A stretch of DNA of 55,372 bases from an uncultured Neglectibacter sp. Lineage in GTDB: Bacteria; Bacillota; Clostridia; Oscillospirales; Acutalibacteraceae. Under the pieces are notes generated by a model. That model had not been told where the DNA came from, searched no databases, and saw only the letters and a program-made list of their open reading frames with translations. The stretch lies in contig CAJFEW010000004.1 of the NCBI GenBank assembly GCA_904374805.1, positions 1-55,372 of the forward strand, written 5' to 3'. This document shows positions 33,953 through 41,812 of the stretch, one piece after another; within the stretch, counting starts at the first letter, position 1; each line of letters starts with the position of its first letter. Both the position numbers and the translations under genes were made by a program.

Positions 33953-34552
33953 TTACAGTTCTTGACGGCCTTCCATAGCGCGCTGAAGCGTCACCTCGTC
34001 GGCGTATTCCAAATCGCCGCCCACGGGGATTCCGTAGGCCAAGCGGGTGACCCGCACGCCCAAAGGCTTGAGCAGGCGGGAGAGGTACATGGCGGTGGCC
34101 TCCCCCTCAACCGTGGGGTTGGTGGCCATGATGACCTCTTCCACAGAGGCGTCCATACGGGCCAGCAGCTCTTTGATGCGCAGCTGATCCGGCCCCACGC
34201 CGGACAGGGGGGAAATGGCCCCGTGAAGCACATGGTACAGGCCGTTGTATTCTCCGGCCCGCTCCAAGGCGAACACGTCCTTCGGTTCTTCCACCACGCA
34301 AATGGTCCCCTTATCCCGGGTGTCGCTGCGGCAGACAGGGCACAGCTCCCCGTCGGTTAAGTTGCAGCACACTTTGCAGGTATGTATTTTTTCATGGGCG
34401 CCTACAATGGCTTGGGCAAAGCTTTCCGCGTCCTCTTGGCTCATGTCCAACACGTGGTAGGCCAGCCGCTGGGCGGACTTGTGTCCAATGCCCGGCAAGC
34501 TTTCAAATTTTTCCACCAGCTCTTCCAGAGGCGGCACATGGTATCCGGCCAT
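33953..34552 (-). CDS. recR: Recombination mediator RecR
   Basis: A 199-residue RecR, which with RecF/RecO loads RecA at gapped DNA. The order is an N-terminal helix-hairpin-helix (LPGIGHKSAQRLAYHV), a zinc finger (CKVCCNLTDGELCPVC), and a Toprim domain starting CVVEEPKDVFALE with the MATNPTVEGEATAMYL motif, then a C-terminal Walker-like RLAYGIPVGGDLEYAD. It closes the classic dnaX-ybaB-recR operon and starts one base after the ybaB stop codon. Confidence 0.97.
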   Translation of the reverse strand: MAGYHVPPLEELVEKFESLPGIGHKSAQRLAYHVLDMSQEDAESFAQAIVGAHEKIHTCKVCCNLTDGELCPVCRSDTRDKGTICVVEEPKDVFALERAGEYNGLYHVLHGAISPLSGVGPDQLRIKELLARMDASVEEVIMATNPTVEGEATAMYLSRLLKPLGVRVTRLAYGIPVGGDLEYADEVTLQRAMEGRQEL

Positions 34553-34553
34553 C

Positions 34554-34904
34554 TCAGAACATCCCCGGAATGTTCATCCCGCCGGAGATGGCGGAAAGGC
34601 GGTCCTCTTTCTCCTGGGCGGCGGCCCGCAGGGCTTCGTTTACGGCGGCGGTGACCAAGTCACCCAACATTTCCGCGTCCTCCGGGTCGATCACTTCCGG
34701 CTGAATGTCCACAGATTTGACCTCCATCTTGCCGGTTACCACAGCCTTCACGGCGTCGCCGCCGGCAGTGGCGGTGTATTCCTTTTCCTCCAGCTCTGCG
34801 GTGACGGCTTCCATCTGCTCCTGCATTTTCTGAGCCTGACGGGCCAACTGCTGCAAATTGGAGGCGCCGCCTCCACCGTATCCTTGGGGCAGTCTTGCTT
34901 TCAT
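34554..34904 (-). CDS. YbaB/EbfC nucleoid-associated protein
   Basis: A 116-residue YbaB/EbfC family protein, a small dimeric DNA-binding protein. The conserved segment QLARQAQKMQEQMEAV and the ITPEVIDPEDAEML-like block (here IQPEVIDPEDAEML) identify it. A Gly-rich N-terminal stretch GYGGGGASN precedes the helix. It sits between dnaX and recR as in most Firmicutes. Confidence 0.94.
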   Translation of the reverse strand: MKARLPQGYGGGGASNLQQLARQAQKMQEQMEAVTAELEEKEYTATAGGDAVKAVVTGKMEVKSVDIQPEVIDPEDAEMLGDLVTAAVNEALRAAAQEKEDRLSAISGGMNIPGMF

Positions 34905-34954
34905 AAAAATCCTTCCTTTCCGGCCTGGGGCCGTGCTTGCTTAGTTTTCGTAGG

Positions 34955-36682
34955 TTAAAAAGGAATTTCCACATCCTCCGGATTTTCCTCCGGCTCCGGC
35001 GGGGTTTCCACGTGGAACGCCACCCCGGCGTCCCGAGCCCGGCGCTCCAGTTCCGCCAGAGGATCCTCCTGGCCAGGCTCCTGGGCGGCAGGTTTCCGGT
35101 AGGGCCCAAGCTTGTACACCCGGCCGGTCACATGGCGGATGGCCTCCCGCATGCGGTCCCGCTGTTCTGGGCGCTTTAAAAGCTCAAAGGCCAGCTCCGG
35201 GGCGTCAATGAGCATGTAATCCCCATTTACATAGGCGGACGACCCGGCAAAAGCCATGGCCACGCTCTTGGTATCGCCGCGGATCAGCTGTAAAATTTCC
35301 GGCCAGTCCAAGAAGCGCTGCGCTTCCGCAGAGAGGGCTTCCACGTCCACGGCGGCCGGTTTTTTTCGAGGTTTGGGAGCGGGCGGTTTCTCCGGTGGGG
35401 GAGTGGGTTCCGCCGGCGGCGCAGGCGCGGGAGAAGGCGCCGGCTCCGGCGCTGTTTCCTCTCGAGGGCTGGCAGGAGCCGTTTCCTCCTGGGGAGGTGC
35501 GGGCGCCGGTGCCGCCGGGGTCTCCCCAGGGGGAGGGGAATAGCGGGGCACGCCCCGCTCCAGGGCCTCCAGCCGGCGGAGCAGCGCTTCCGGGGTGGTG
35601 TCCAGCTCCGGGGAACACAGGCGCACCAAGGCCATTTCCAATTCCGTCCGCTGGTTGGCGTACCGCATTTTATGCAGGGTTTCCTCGAAGGTGTCTAGGC
35701 CGTGAAGGATGGTGGGCAGGCTCATAGCCAAGGCCAGCCGGGTCATCTGCTCCAGCTCCTGGGGAGAGCAGGGCACCAACCGGGAGGCGTCCCGCATGGT
35801 TTTCAGCAGCATCAGTCCACGAAAATACTCCGCCATTTCCTGGCACAGGCGGCTCATATCTTTGGATTCCCGGTACAGAGAGTCGATGGTTTCCAAAGCG
35901 TGGGCGGCATTTTGCTGGGCCACGTCTTGGGCCAAAGAGGCCAGATACTCTCTGGCGGCCACTCCGGCAGTTTCATTGACCACGTCTAAGGTCACGTGCC
36001 GGGATCTGCCCAGACACTGGTCCAGCAGGGAAAGGGCGTCGCGCAGGGCGCCGTCGGCAATGCGGGCGATCAGCAGGGCCGCATCCTGATCCAGCTGCGC
36101 GTCCTCTTGGGCAGCCACGTCTTCCAGCCGGTCCGCCATGGCCTCCGGGTCAATGCGCTTAAAGTCAAACCGCTGGCAGCGGGACAAAATGGTGGGCAGC
36201 AGCTTGTGGACCTCGGTGGTGGCTAAAATAAAGATCACGTGGGGCGGCGGCTCTTCCAACGTTTTCAGCAGGGCGTTAAACGCCGCCACCGAAAGCATGT
36301 GCACCTCGTCGATGATGTACACCCGGTAGCGGGCGGTGGTGGGCGTGAAGTTGGACTCCTCAATCAGGGAGCGGATGTTGTCCACCCCGTTGTTGCTGGC
36401 GGCGTCAATTTCCACCACGTCCAGAATGGACCCGTCCTCCAGGCCCCGGCAAATTTCGCACTCCCCGCAGGGATCGCCGTCCTTGGGATGCAGGCAGTTG
36501 ACCGCCCGGGCCAAAATTTTGGCGCAGGTGGTTTTGCCCGTTCCCCGGGAGCCGGTGAACAGGTAGGCGTGGGCAATGCGGCCCCGCATCAGCTCGTTTT
36601 TCAAGGTGACGGTCACCTGAGGCTGCCCCACCACGTCCGCAAAGAATTGGGGCCGGTATTTTCGGTACAGCACCTTATACAT
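34955..36682 (-). CDS. dnaX: DNA polymerase III subunit gamma/tau
   Basis: A 575-residue clamp-loader ATPase. Walker A is GSRGTGKTTCAKIL near residue 45, followed by the zinc-binding CGECEICRG and DVVEIDAASNNGVDNIR. The sensor and lid domain continue to about residue 360. Then comes an Ala/Pro/Glu-rich linker of about 80 residues and a C-terminal tau-specific domain. ATG 36682 has AGGGAGGT upstream; the frame is open 15 codons further but the family starts MYKVLYRKYRP. An in-frame A AAA AAA heptamer lies at the end of the linker. The SRP RNA gene lies immediately upstream. Confidence 0.95.
   Translation of the reverse strand: MYKVLYRKYRPQFFADVVGQPQVTVTLKNELMRGRIAHAYLFTGSRGTGKTTCAKILARAVNCLHPKDGDPCGECEICRGLEDGSILDVVEIDAASNNGVDNIRSLIEESNFTPTTARYRVYIIDEVHMLSVAAFNALLKTLEEPPPHVIFILATTEVHKLLPTILSRCQRFDFKRIDPEAMADRLEDVAAQEDAQLDQDAALLIARIADGALRDALSLLDQCLGRSRHVTLDVVNETAGVAAREYLASLAQDVAQQNAAHALETIDSLYRESKDMSRLCQEMAEYFRGLMLLKTMRDASRLVPCSPQELEQMTRLALAMSLPTILHGLDTFEETLHKMRYANQRTELEMALVRLCSPELDTTPEALLRRLEALERGVPRYSPPPGETPAAPAPAPPQEETAPASPREETAPEPAPSPAPAPPAEPTPPPEKPPAPKPRKKPAAVDVEALSAEAQRFLDWPEILQLIRGDTKSVAMAFAGSSAYVNGDYMLIDAPELAFELLKRPEQRDRMREAIRHVTGRVYKLGPYRKPAAQEPGQEDPLAELERRARDAGVAFHVETPPEPEENPEDVEIPF
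35360..35366 (-). other. Candidate slippery heptamer in dnaX
   Basis: On the coding strand the reading frame runs CGA AAA AAA CCG, which contains A AAA AAA in the correct phase for a -1 shift. The -1 frame stays open to a TGA at 35207-35205 and would give a product of about 492 residues instead of 575, lacking most of the tau domain. Slippage by ribosome or polymerase is inferred, not shown. Confidence 0.4.
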
Positions 36683-36720
36683 GGCCGCAGACCTCCCTTC
36701 CCGGCAATTGTTCCCTAAAG

Positions 36721-36740
36721 AAAACACAGGGCAGAAGCCC
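36721..36740 (-). terminator. Short hairpin after the SRP RNA
   Basis: GGGC-TTCT-GCCC followed on the minus strand by TGTGTTTTC, directly behind the SRP RNA. It may be a weak terminator that lets part of the transcription run into dnaX. Confidence 0.5.
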
Positions 36741-36742
36741 AG

Positions 36743-36867
36743 CGCTATATGGGAACGGACAGGCGACCTGCATCGCCCGGGAACATCCGCTTAATGCTGC
36801 TCGGTTCCCCGCCTGACATGGTTCACGGCGTCCCGCCGCGCAGACCTGCCCGCTCCCATATAACGCC
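36743..36867 (-). ncRNA. ffs: Signal recognition particle RNA, small bacterial type
   Basis: On the minus strand the ends pair as GCGTTATATGGGA with TCCCATATAGCGC. The middle carries the universally conserved domain IV: GAACCATGTCAGGCGGGGAAC followed by CGAGCAGCATTAAG, the Ffh-binding asymmetric loop and GGAA-type tetraloop. Length is about 120 bases, so the Alu domain of Bacillus-type RNA is missing. A promoter lies at 36923-36951. Location just upstream of dnaX is common in Firmicutes. Exact ends are estimated from the terminal helix. Confidence 0.88.
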
Positions 36868-36922
36868 ACATTCTTCTACCCTTGCAATGGCAGTTGGTGT
36901 GCCATGGTGTGTAACAAAGACT

Positions 36923-36951
36923 ATTATACCGGATATCCCTTGAAAAAACAA
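36923..36951 (-). promoter_or_regulatory. Promoter of the SRP RNA
   Basis: On the minus strand, TTGTTT (36951-36946) and TATAAT (36928-36923) with a 17-base spacer. Confidence 0.82.
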
Positions 36952-36968
36952 GAGGAAATTGCTATCAT
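36940..36968 (+). promoter_or_regulatory. Promoter of the acetyltransferase gene at 37004
   Basis: TTGAAA (36940-36945) and TATCAT (36963-36968), spacer 17 bases, with TGC before the -10. It overlaps the divergent SRP RNA promoter by 12 bases. Confidence 0.78.
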
Positions 36969-37003
36969 AGGGAAAGCTTGTGACTTACAAAGGAGGATGA
37001 CCT

Positions 37004-37510
37004 ATGACTCTTCGCAAAGCGTCCTGGGAGGATGAAGCCGCCGTGGTGGGCCTGTACCAGGAAGCGCAGGAATTTCTCCGGGCCCAGGGCATTGACCAAT
37101 GGCAGGACGGCTACCCCAACGCCGCCTCCTTCCGAGCGGATGTCCAAGAGGGCACCGGGTGGGTGTGGGAGGAAGAAGGGCAAGTGCGGGGCACCGCCTG
37201 CTTGGCTTTTGGCCGGGAGCCCACCTACGACGCCATCTACCAAGGCGCTTGGGGCACAGAGGCGGGGGAATACGCTTTTCTGCACCGGATTGCCGTGGCA
37301 GGGGCCTGCAAGGGAAAGGGTGTCCCCGCTCTGTTTTTCCAAGAGCTGGAGCGCCAAGCCCGGGAAAAGGGCCTGCCCTGCCTCCGAGGGGACACCCATC
37401 GGGACAACAAGATCATGCAGCGGGTCATGGAGAAAAACGGCCTGACCTACCGGGGCGTCATCTACTTAGAGGACGGCAGCCAGCGGCTGGCCTTTGAAAA
37501 GCTGCTGTAA
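37004..37510 (+). CDS. GNAT-family N-acetyltransferase
   Basis: A 168-residue GNAT acetyltransferase. After the N-terminal TLRKASWEDEAAVVGLYQEA come the central strands and the acetyl-CoA loop region (IAVAGACKGKGVPALFFQELERQA), a variant of the Q/RxxGxG/A motif, and finally DTHRDNKIMQRVMEKNGL, which is typical of this subgroup. AAAGGAGGATG precedes ATG 37004. Acceptor (small molecule or peptide N-terminus) is unknown. It is transcribed alone. Confidence 0.87.
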   Translation: MTLRKASWEDEAAVVGLYQEAQEFLRAQGIDQWQDGYPNAASFRADVQEGTGWVWEEEGQVRGTACLAFGREPTYDAIYQGAWGTEAGEYAFLHRIAVAGACKGKGVPALFFQELERQAREKGLPCLRGDTHRDNKIMQRVMEKNGLTYRGVIYLEDGSQRLAFEKLL

Positions 37511-37561
37511 TCCACACTTTTCGGCTGTTTTTCCAAAGGGCGGCCGGTTGGGGCTCTTCTC

Positions 37562-38419
37562 TTATTTCAGCCGCACGTACTTTTGGGCGTAGGAGTTGCC
37601 GTCTTTCTTTAAGTCTTTGATCTCAAACAGGTCCAGGCTCTCCAAGAAAGGCGTCAGCTTAGAAAAGCCAAAGTTGCGCACGTCAAAGTCGGGATAGCGC
37701 TTGTCCAACAGGTTGCCCACCTGGCTGACCATCATCCAGTTGTCCTCGTCGGAATTTTCCCGCACAATGGTGCGCAGAGACCGGCGGATGGTGCGCAGGC
37801 TGGTGCGGGGCTCCTCAATGGCTTTCTCCTGCTGTTTTTTGGTCTCCGCAGGTTTTTCCTTTTCCGCTTTGGGCTCTTCCTTGGGCTTTTTAGCGGCTTT
37901 GGGGGCGGCTTTCTTAGGCTGGGCGGCCTTTTTGACCGGTTCCGCCTTGGGGGCGGCAGCCTCCTCCGGCTCCTCCTCGTCGGCGGCTGAGAGGATATCC
38001 AGGTATTTGAACTTGTTGCAGGCGGCAATAAAGGAGTTGGGGGTTTTGCTTTCACCCATGCCGATGACCGTCATGCCGGACTCCCGCAGCCGCGCCGCCA
38101 GCCGGGTGAAATCGCTGTCGGAGGACACCAGGCAGAACCCTTCCACGCGGCCGGAGTACAAAATGTCCATCGCGTCGATGATCATGGCGGAATCGGTGGA
38201 GTTTTTCCCTGTGGTGTAGCTGTACTGCTGAATGGGAATGATGGAGTTGTCCAAAAGCGTGCTCTTCCAAGAGATCAGCGAGGGATTGGTCCAATCCCCA
38301 TAAATCCGTTTGTAGGTGGCGATCCCGTCCTTAGAGATCTCGTCCAAAATGATTTTGATGTACTTTACCGACACGTTGTCTGCGTCGATCAGCACGGCGA
38401 ACCGGCTGTCACTTGCCAT
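37562..38419 (-). CDS. NYN-domain (PIN-like) protein with C-terminal LOTUS/OST-HTH domain
   Basis: A 285-residue protein in three parts. Residues 1-145 form an NYN/LabA-like PIN nuclease fold with the acidic motifs VLIDADNVS, STDSAMIIDAMDILY and LVSSDSDFTRLA. Residues about 146-205 are a Lys/Ala/Glu/Pro-rich disordered linker. Residues 206-285 are an OST-HTH/LOTUS-type domain (WMMVSQVGNLLDKRYPDFD..NFGFSKLTPFLESL). Such proteins are thought to bind or cut RNA. AGGAGGAG precedes the ATG and a consensus promoter lies at 38475-38503. All predicted catalytic acids are present. The target RNA is unknown. Confidence 0.88.
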   Translation of the reverse strand: MASDSRFAVLIDADNVSVKYIKIILDEISKDGIATYKRIYGDWTNPSLISWKSTLLDNSIIPIQQYSYTTGKNSTDSAMIIDAMDILYSGRVEGFCLVSSDSDFTRLAARLRESGMTVIGMGESKTPNSFIAACNKFKYLDILSAADEEEPEEAAAPKAEPVKKAAQPKKAAPKAAKKPKEEPKAEKEKPAETKKQQEKAIEEPRTSLRTIRRSLRTIVRENSDEDNWMMVSQVGNLLDKRYPDFDVRNFGFSKLTPFLESLDLFEIKDLKKDGNSYAQKYVRLK

Positions 38420-38474
38420 AACTGCTCCTCCTCAGGGGGCCGCAGCCCCTTGTTCCATATGGGATCTTTCTTTC

Positions 38475-38503
38475 AGTATACCGCAAATGGAAAAGAAGCG
38501 CAA
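38475..38503 (-). promoter_or_regulatory. Promoter of the NYN-LOTUS gene
   Basis: On the minus strand, TTGCGC (38503-38498) and TATACT (38480-38475), spacer 17 bases. Confidence 0.78.
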
Positions 38504-38530
38504 ACACAAATGTGAAAAGAGGTTGTCTCT

Positions 38531-39007
38531 ATGTCTGTGGAAACCGTAAAAGAATACCTGCAAGCTTTCGGCTTGGAGTCCCGGGTGCGGGAACTGCCGG
38601 AGTCCAGCGCCACGGTGGAGCTGGCCGCCCACGCCTTGGGCACCCAGCCCGCCCGCATTGCCAAAACCCTGTCCTTTTTGGTGGGGGAGGAACCCATCCT
38701 CCTGGTGGCCGCCGGAGATGTGAAAATTGACAACGCCAAATACAAGGCGCGCTTTCACCAAAAGGCCAAAATGCTCACGCCGGAGCAGGTTTTGGAATGG
38801 GTGGGCCACCCAGTGGGCGGAGTGTGCCCCTTTGCCGTGAAAGAGGGGGTGCAGGTGTACTTGGACGAATCCCTGCGGCGGTTTACAACGGTGTTTCCCG
38901 CCTGCGGCAGCGGCAACTCCGCCATCGAGCTGACCATTCCGGAGCTGGAGGCGGCTTCCCGCTGCAGGGAATGGGTGGATGTGTGCAAAGTGCCCTCCCA
39001 AAGCTGA
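38531..39007 (+). CDS. YbaK/EbsC-family aminoacyl-tRNA deacylase
   Basis: A 158-residue stand-alone editing domain of the YbaK/ProX superfamily that hydrolyses mischarged tRNA (often Cys- or Ala-tRNA-Pro). Recognisable segments are the Lys-containing RIAKTLSFLV near residue 45, AAGDVKIDNAKYK, and the substrate-pocket GHPVGGVCPFAVKEGV with the GxxxGxxxP pattern. AAAAGAGGT precedes ATG 38531. No prolyl-tRNA synthetase is nearby. Substrate tRNA is inferred from the family. Confidence 0.9.
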   Translation: MSVETVKEYLQAFGLESRVRELPESSATVELAAHALGTQPARIAKTLSFLVGEEPILLVAAGDVKIDNAKYKARFHQKAKMLTPEQVLEWVGHPVGGVCPFAVKEGVQVYLDESLRRFTTVFPACGSGNSAIELTIPELEAASRCREWVDVCKVPSQS

Positions 39008-39035
39008 GGCATTGGGAAAGAGTGGAACAACCAAA

Positions 39036-39075
39036 AAACAGGGACTGTCACCGCTGGCGGCAGTCCCTGTTTGTA
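39036..39075 (+). terminator. Terminator after the YbaK gene
   Basis: AAACAGGGACTG (39036-39047) pairs with CAGTCCCTGTTT (39061-39072), loop of 13 bases. Confidence 0.85.
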
Positions 39076-39150
39076 TGTTCCTTTCACGAGAAGGCGTTTT
39101 TTCCAAAGGCCCCGCGCCTGTAAAGAGGGAGATTTCCCCACAGCGCTAGT

Positions 39151-41040
39151 TCATCCCAGCGGCTCCGGTGTGGTGGAGAGGTAGGTGCTTTCTTCCAGAT
39201 GGGTGCCGAACACTTGGTCCACCTGTTGGTAATAGGCGCGCTGGATGTCGGGGATCAATTCTTCCCCGGTTTCCGTGTCCACCAGGGCCAGCCGGGTGAA
39301 GGAAAACGACGAAGTGCCGGTAAAGGTGAACCGCAAACGTTTGTAGGGTGTCTGCACAGCGGGGGGGGTGAGCACATCCTCCCGGTAGGCCCCGTTTTCG
39401 TCTGCATAATAGGAGAGGGCGTACGGGTTCCCCTCCCAGTCGAAAGCGTCCTCTGAAGCGTTGTAGTCCGCCGGCGGATAGGCGTAGGAGATGCGCAGCA
39501 GCACGTCGTTCCAGTATGCGTACACCGCCACCGGCCGGTAGTCCATGTCCTGGGTGTACAGGGCCACCTCCACCTGATCGGCATAGTGGGAGGGCGAGGT
39601 GCAGATGTAGCCGTTGATCGGCGTGGGCGCCCTGTTCTGGGCCAGGCTTTCCTCCAGGGGCAATTGTTCCAGGCCCTTTTCCCGGTAGTGCTGGCTGGAA
39701 TACACCTGGTGGTTTTCCAGGTCGATGGTGAACTCCGCCACCACCCGGTTGTTGTGAATAAACTCCCCTTCTGTGGCCGCCAGGCGCGGGTATTCGTACA
39801 GGGTGAGCACCACCCAGGGGGTGCCGGAGGAGGGGGCTGCGTAAGAGAACGTCAGATGGTAGGGCCCCTCATTGGAGAGGTCGTCCAGCTGTTGGTAGTC
39901 GTTGGGGTCCCCGTAGGGGGAGGTTTGTTCCGTCAAAGTGCCGCCCAGGTGGTTGGTCATCACTGCGTAAATCCCCAGGGGCTGGTAGGCGGAGGCCGCG
40001 TCAAAACCGGATGTTTCGGCCTCGGAGAGCATGGTGTAGCTGCTGCGGCCGAAGAAGGGCACATCCACCGAAACTTGCAGGCAGGAAGGGGAATTTTCCA
40101 CTTGCTGCAAGGTGACGCCGTTGTCCTCCACCGGTTCGGTCCACTGGAAATTCTGGGTGGGGTCGCAGGTTACGGAAAAGTCCAGGAGGAAATCCGGGTA
40201 CGTCTCCCAGGAACTGTCGCCCGTCTTGACGGCGTCGCTCCAAGTGGCTCCCACATAGGGCAGGGATAGATTCACATCCAGGGCGGTGGGCTGGGTGTAG
40301 GTTTCCGCCAGCTCCAGGGTCCAGCTGGTCTGGTAGGCAACCCGGTTTCCTTCCACCAGTTCCTGATAGGAGAAGGCCCGATCCGACAGGGAATCCAGCA
40401 GCTGGGCGGGATTCCCGTTGACCGTGACCACGCTGGTTTCCGAGGCAAGGTCAAATTCCGGGCAGGTGGAAAGCAGATTGTAGAACTGGCGGAGTTGATC
40501 CACGTCCAGCGAGACAAGGTCTCCGTCTTCCAAAAGGAGTTCCAAGTCCAGGTGCAGATAAATGCCGTCGCTCCAGGCGTTTGTCACCGTCAGATGGGCG
40601 GGATAGTCGTCCATAAAGGAGGAGGTTGTAACGGCTGAAAAGGCAGGGAGGTCCTCTTGGAGCTTGCTCTCTGCGTGGCTCTCTGTAGCGTCTGGCGTGG
40701 GACGGGGACTGGGGCTTTCCTCCGGACCCTGGGGAGGGGTTTCGGTGCCGTTGAGCTGTTGGAACAGCTGGCCCACTCCCGGCAGGCTCTCCATGACCAA
40801 GGGGTTAGTCCAATTCAGCCAAAAGGCCCCCAAGGTCACCAGCAGCGCGCAGGCAGCCAGGGCGGCGCAGGTGCGCAGCACCCCTCGCAGAGGACGGTGC
40901 TTCACCGGCAGCTCGTCGGGAAGGCTGTCCAGAGTGTCCTCCACCGCTTGGAAAAAGGACGGGGGAACTTGGTCCACGCCGTATTCCTGGGAGAGCCGTT
41001 TCCGAAATTGCTTTTCCCGCTTGAGATCACCGCTTTTCAT
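39151..41040 (-). CDS. Membrane-anchored anti-sigma-like protein with large extracellular region
   Basis: A 629-residue protein. Residues 1-55 are a charged cytosolic segment (KREKQFRKRLSQEYGVDQV), then one membrane helix (LRTCAALAACALLVTLGAFWL), then a Pro/Ser/Thr-rich spacer and about 500 extracellular residues rich in Thr, Asp, Tyr and aromatic beta-strand patterns. The design matches DUF4179-like proteins paired with ECF sigma factors, where the short cytosolic part holds the sigma factor. ATG 41040 lies inside the end of the sigma gene (14-base overlap). I see no catalytic motif in the extracellular part, which may sense an envelope signal. The family name is tentative. Confidence 0.7.
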   Translation of the reverse strand: MKSGDLKREKQFRKRLSQEYGVDQVPPSFFQAVEDTLDSLPDELPVKHRPLRGVLRTCAALAACALLVTLGAFWLNWTNPLVMESLPGVGQLFQQLNGTETPPQGPEESPSPRPTPDATESHAESKLQEDLPAFSAVTTSSFMDDYPAHLTVTNAWSDGIYLHLDLELLLEDGDLVSLDVDQLRQFYNLLSTCPEFDLASETSVVTVNGNPAQLLDSLSDRAFSYQELVEGNRVAYQTSWTLELAETYTQPTALDVNLSLPYVGATWSDAVKTGDSSWETYPDFLLDFSVTCDPTQNFQWTEPVEDNGVTLQQVENSPSCLQVSVDVPFFGRSSYTMLSEAETSGFDAASAYQPLGIYAVMTNHLGGTLTEQTSPYGDPNDYQQLDDLSNEGPYHLTFSYAAPSSGTPWVVLTLYEYPRLAATEGEFIHNNRVVAEFTIDLENHQVYSSQHYREKGLEQLPLEESLAQNRAPTPINGYICTSPSHYADQVEVALYTQDMDYRPVAVYAYWNDVLLRISYAYPPADYNASEDAFDWEGNPYALSYYADENGAYREDVLTPPAVQTPYKRLRFTFTGTSSFSFTRLALVDTETGEELIPDIQRAYYQQVDQVFGTHLEESTYLSTTPEPLG

Positions 41041-41557
41041 GACGCGCCCCCTTTCCCCGCTCCTGTTCCTCATAGGCCTCCCGGAATTTCTTCCGCCCGT
41101 GGGACAGCCTCTGTTTCACGGCGCCCTCACTGATGGCCAGCATGGCGGCGATGTCTTTTACAGAAATGTCGTTTAAGTAATAGAGGGTCATGGCGAGACG
41201 GTCGTTTTCCCCCAGAGCTTGCAGCACCCGCTGCACGTCCAGGGAAAGCTCCCGGTCGTCTGCCCGGCCTTCCTCGGGAAGGATTTCCAGAGGGACCAGG
41301 CCCTTTTGCTGCCGCAGCAAATCGTAGCAGCAGTTGATCAAAATCCTGGTCAGCCAGGTTTTGAAATACTTGGGCTGCCGCAGGTCGCTGAGTTTATAAA
41401 AGGCCTTGCAAATGGTTTCCTGTACCGCGTCCTCCACGTCTTCCTCCCGGTGGAGAATGGCCTTGGCCGCCCGGTACAGGGCAAGTTGATTTTCCTCGAT
41501 CAAGTCCATAAAGGCGTTTTTGTCGCCCCGCTGGGCTTTTCGCACCAGTCGCTCCAA
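41027..41557 (-). CDS. ECF-type sigma-70 factor
   Basis: A sigma factor of about 176 residues with region 2 (NAFMDLIEENQLALYRAAKAI..VEDAVQETICKAFYKL) and region 4 (ENDRLAMTLYYLNDISVKDIAAMLAISEGAVKQRLSHGRKK). Regions 1 and 3 are absent, as in ECF factors. The best start is TTG 41557, five bases after AAGGAGG; ATG 41611 is in frame but has no ribosome binding site. The downstream membrane protein overlaps by 14 bases, consistent with a sigma/anti-sigma pair. Target promoters are unknown; autoregulation is usual in such pairs. Confidence 0.88.
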   Translation of the reverse strand: MERLVRKAQRGDKNAFMDLIEENQLALYRAAKAILHREEDVEDAVQETICKAFYKLSDLRQPKYFKTWLTRILINCCYDLLRQQKGLVPLEILPEEGRADDRELSLDVQRVLQALGENDRLAMTLYYLNDISVKDIAAMLAISEGAVKQRLSHGRKKFREAYEEQERGKGARHEKR

Positions 41558-41678
41558 AACTTCCTCCTTCTTCCCCCGGGGCGATTCCCCGTAATTTCCC
41601 CATGCGTCCATTAGACGGGGCAGTCTTTGGAAAGGTCTGCTCTCCCTGTAAAAAATTTTGCAACGTCCTGCCGCCATC

Positions 41679-41713
41679 CAAAAGGAGGCTGCCGCAGAAA
41701 CCGGCAGCCTCCC
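41679..41713 (-). terminator. Terminator after the first GH25 gene
   Basis: GGAGGCTGCCG (41684-41694) pairs with CGGCAGCCTCC (41702-41712). On the minus strand TTTT follows. It separates the GH25 genes from the sigma gene. Confidence 0.85.
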
Positions 41714-41812
41714 GCTGTTTTTCTTTCACACCACAGGGAAACAGGAAAAATGCCAACTGCCTGCCGGCCAAAGCGTCCGGCGCAGGGGCGCTTCCCAGGT
41801 TGCCCTTGGGCT

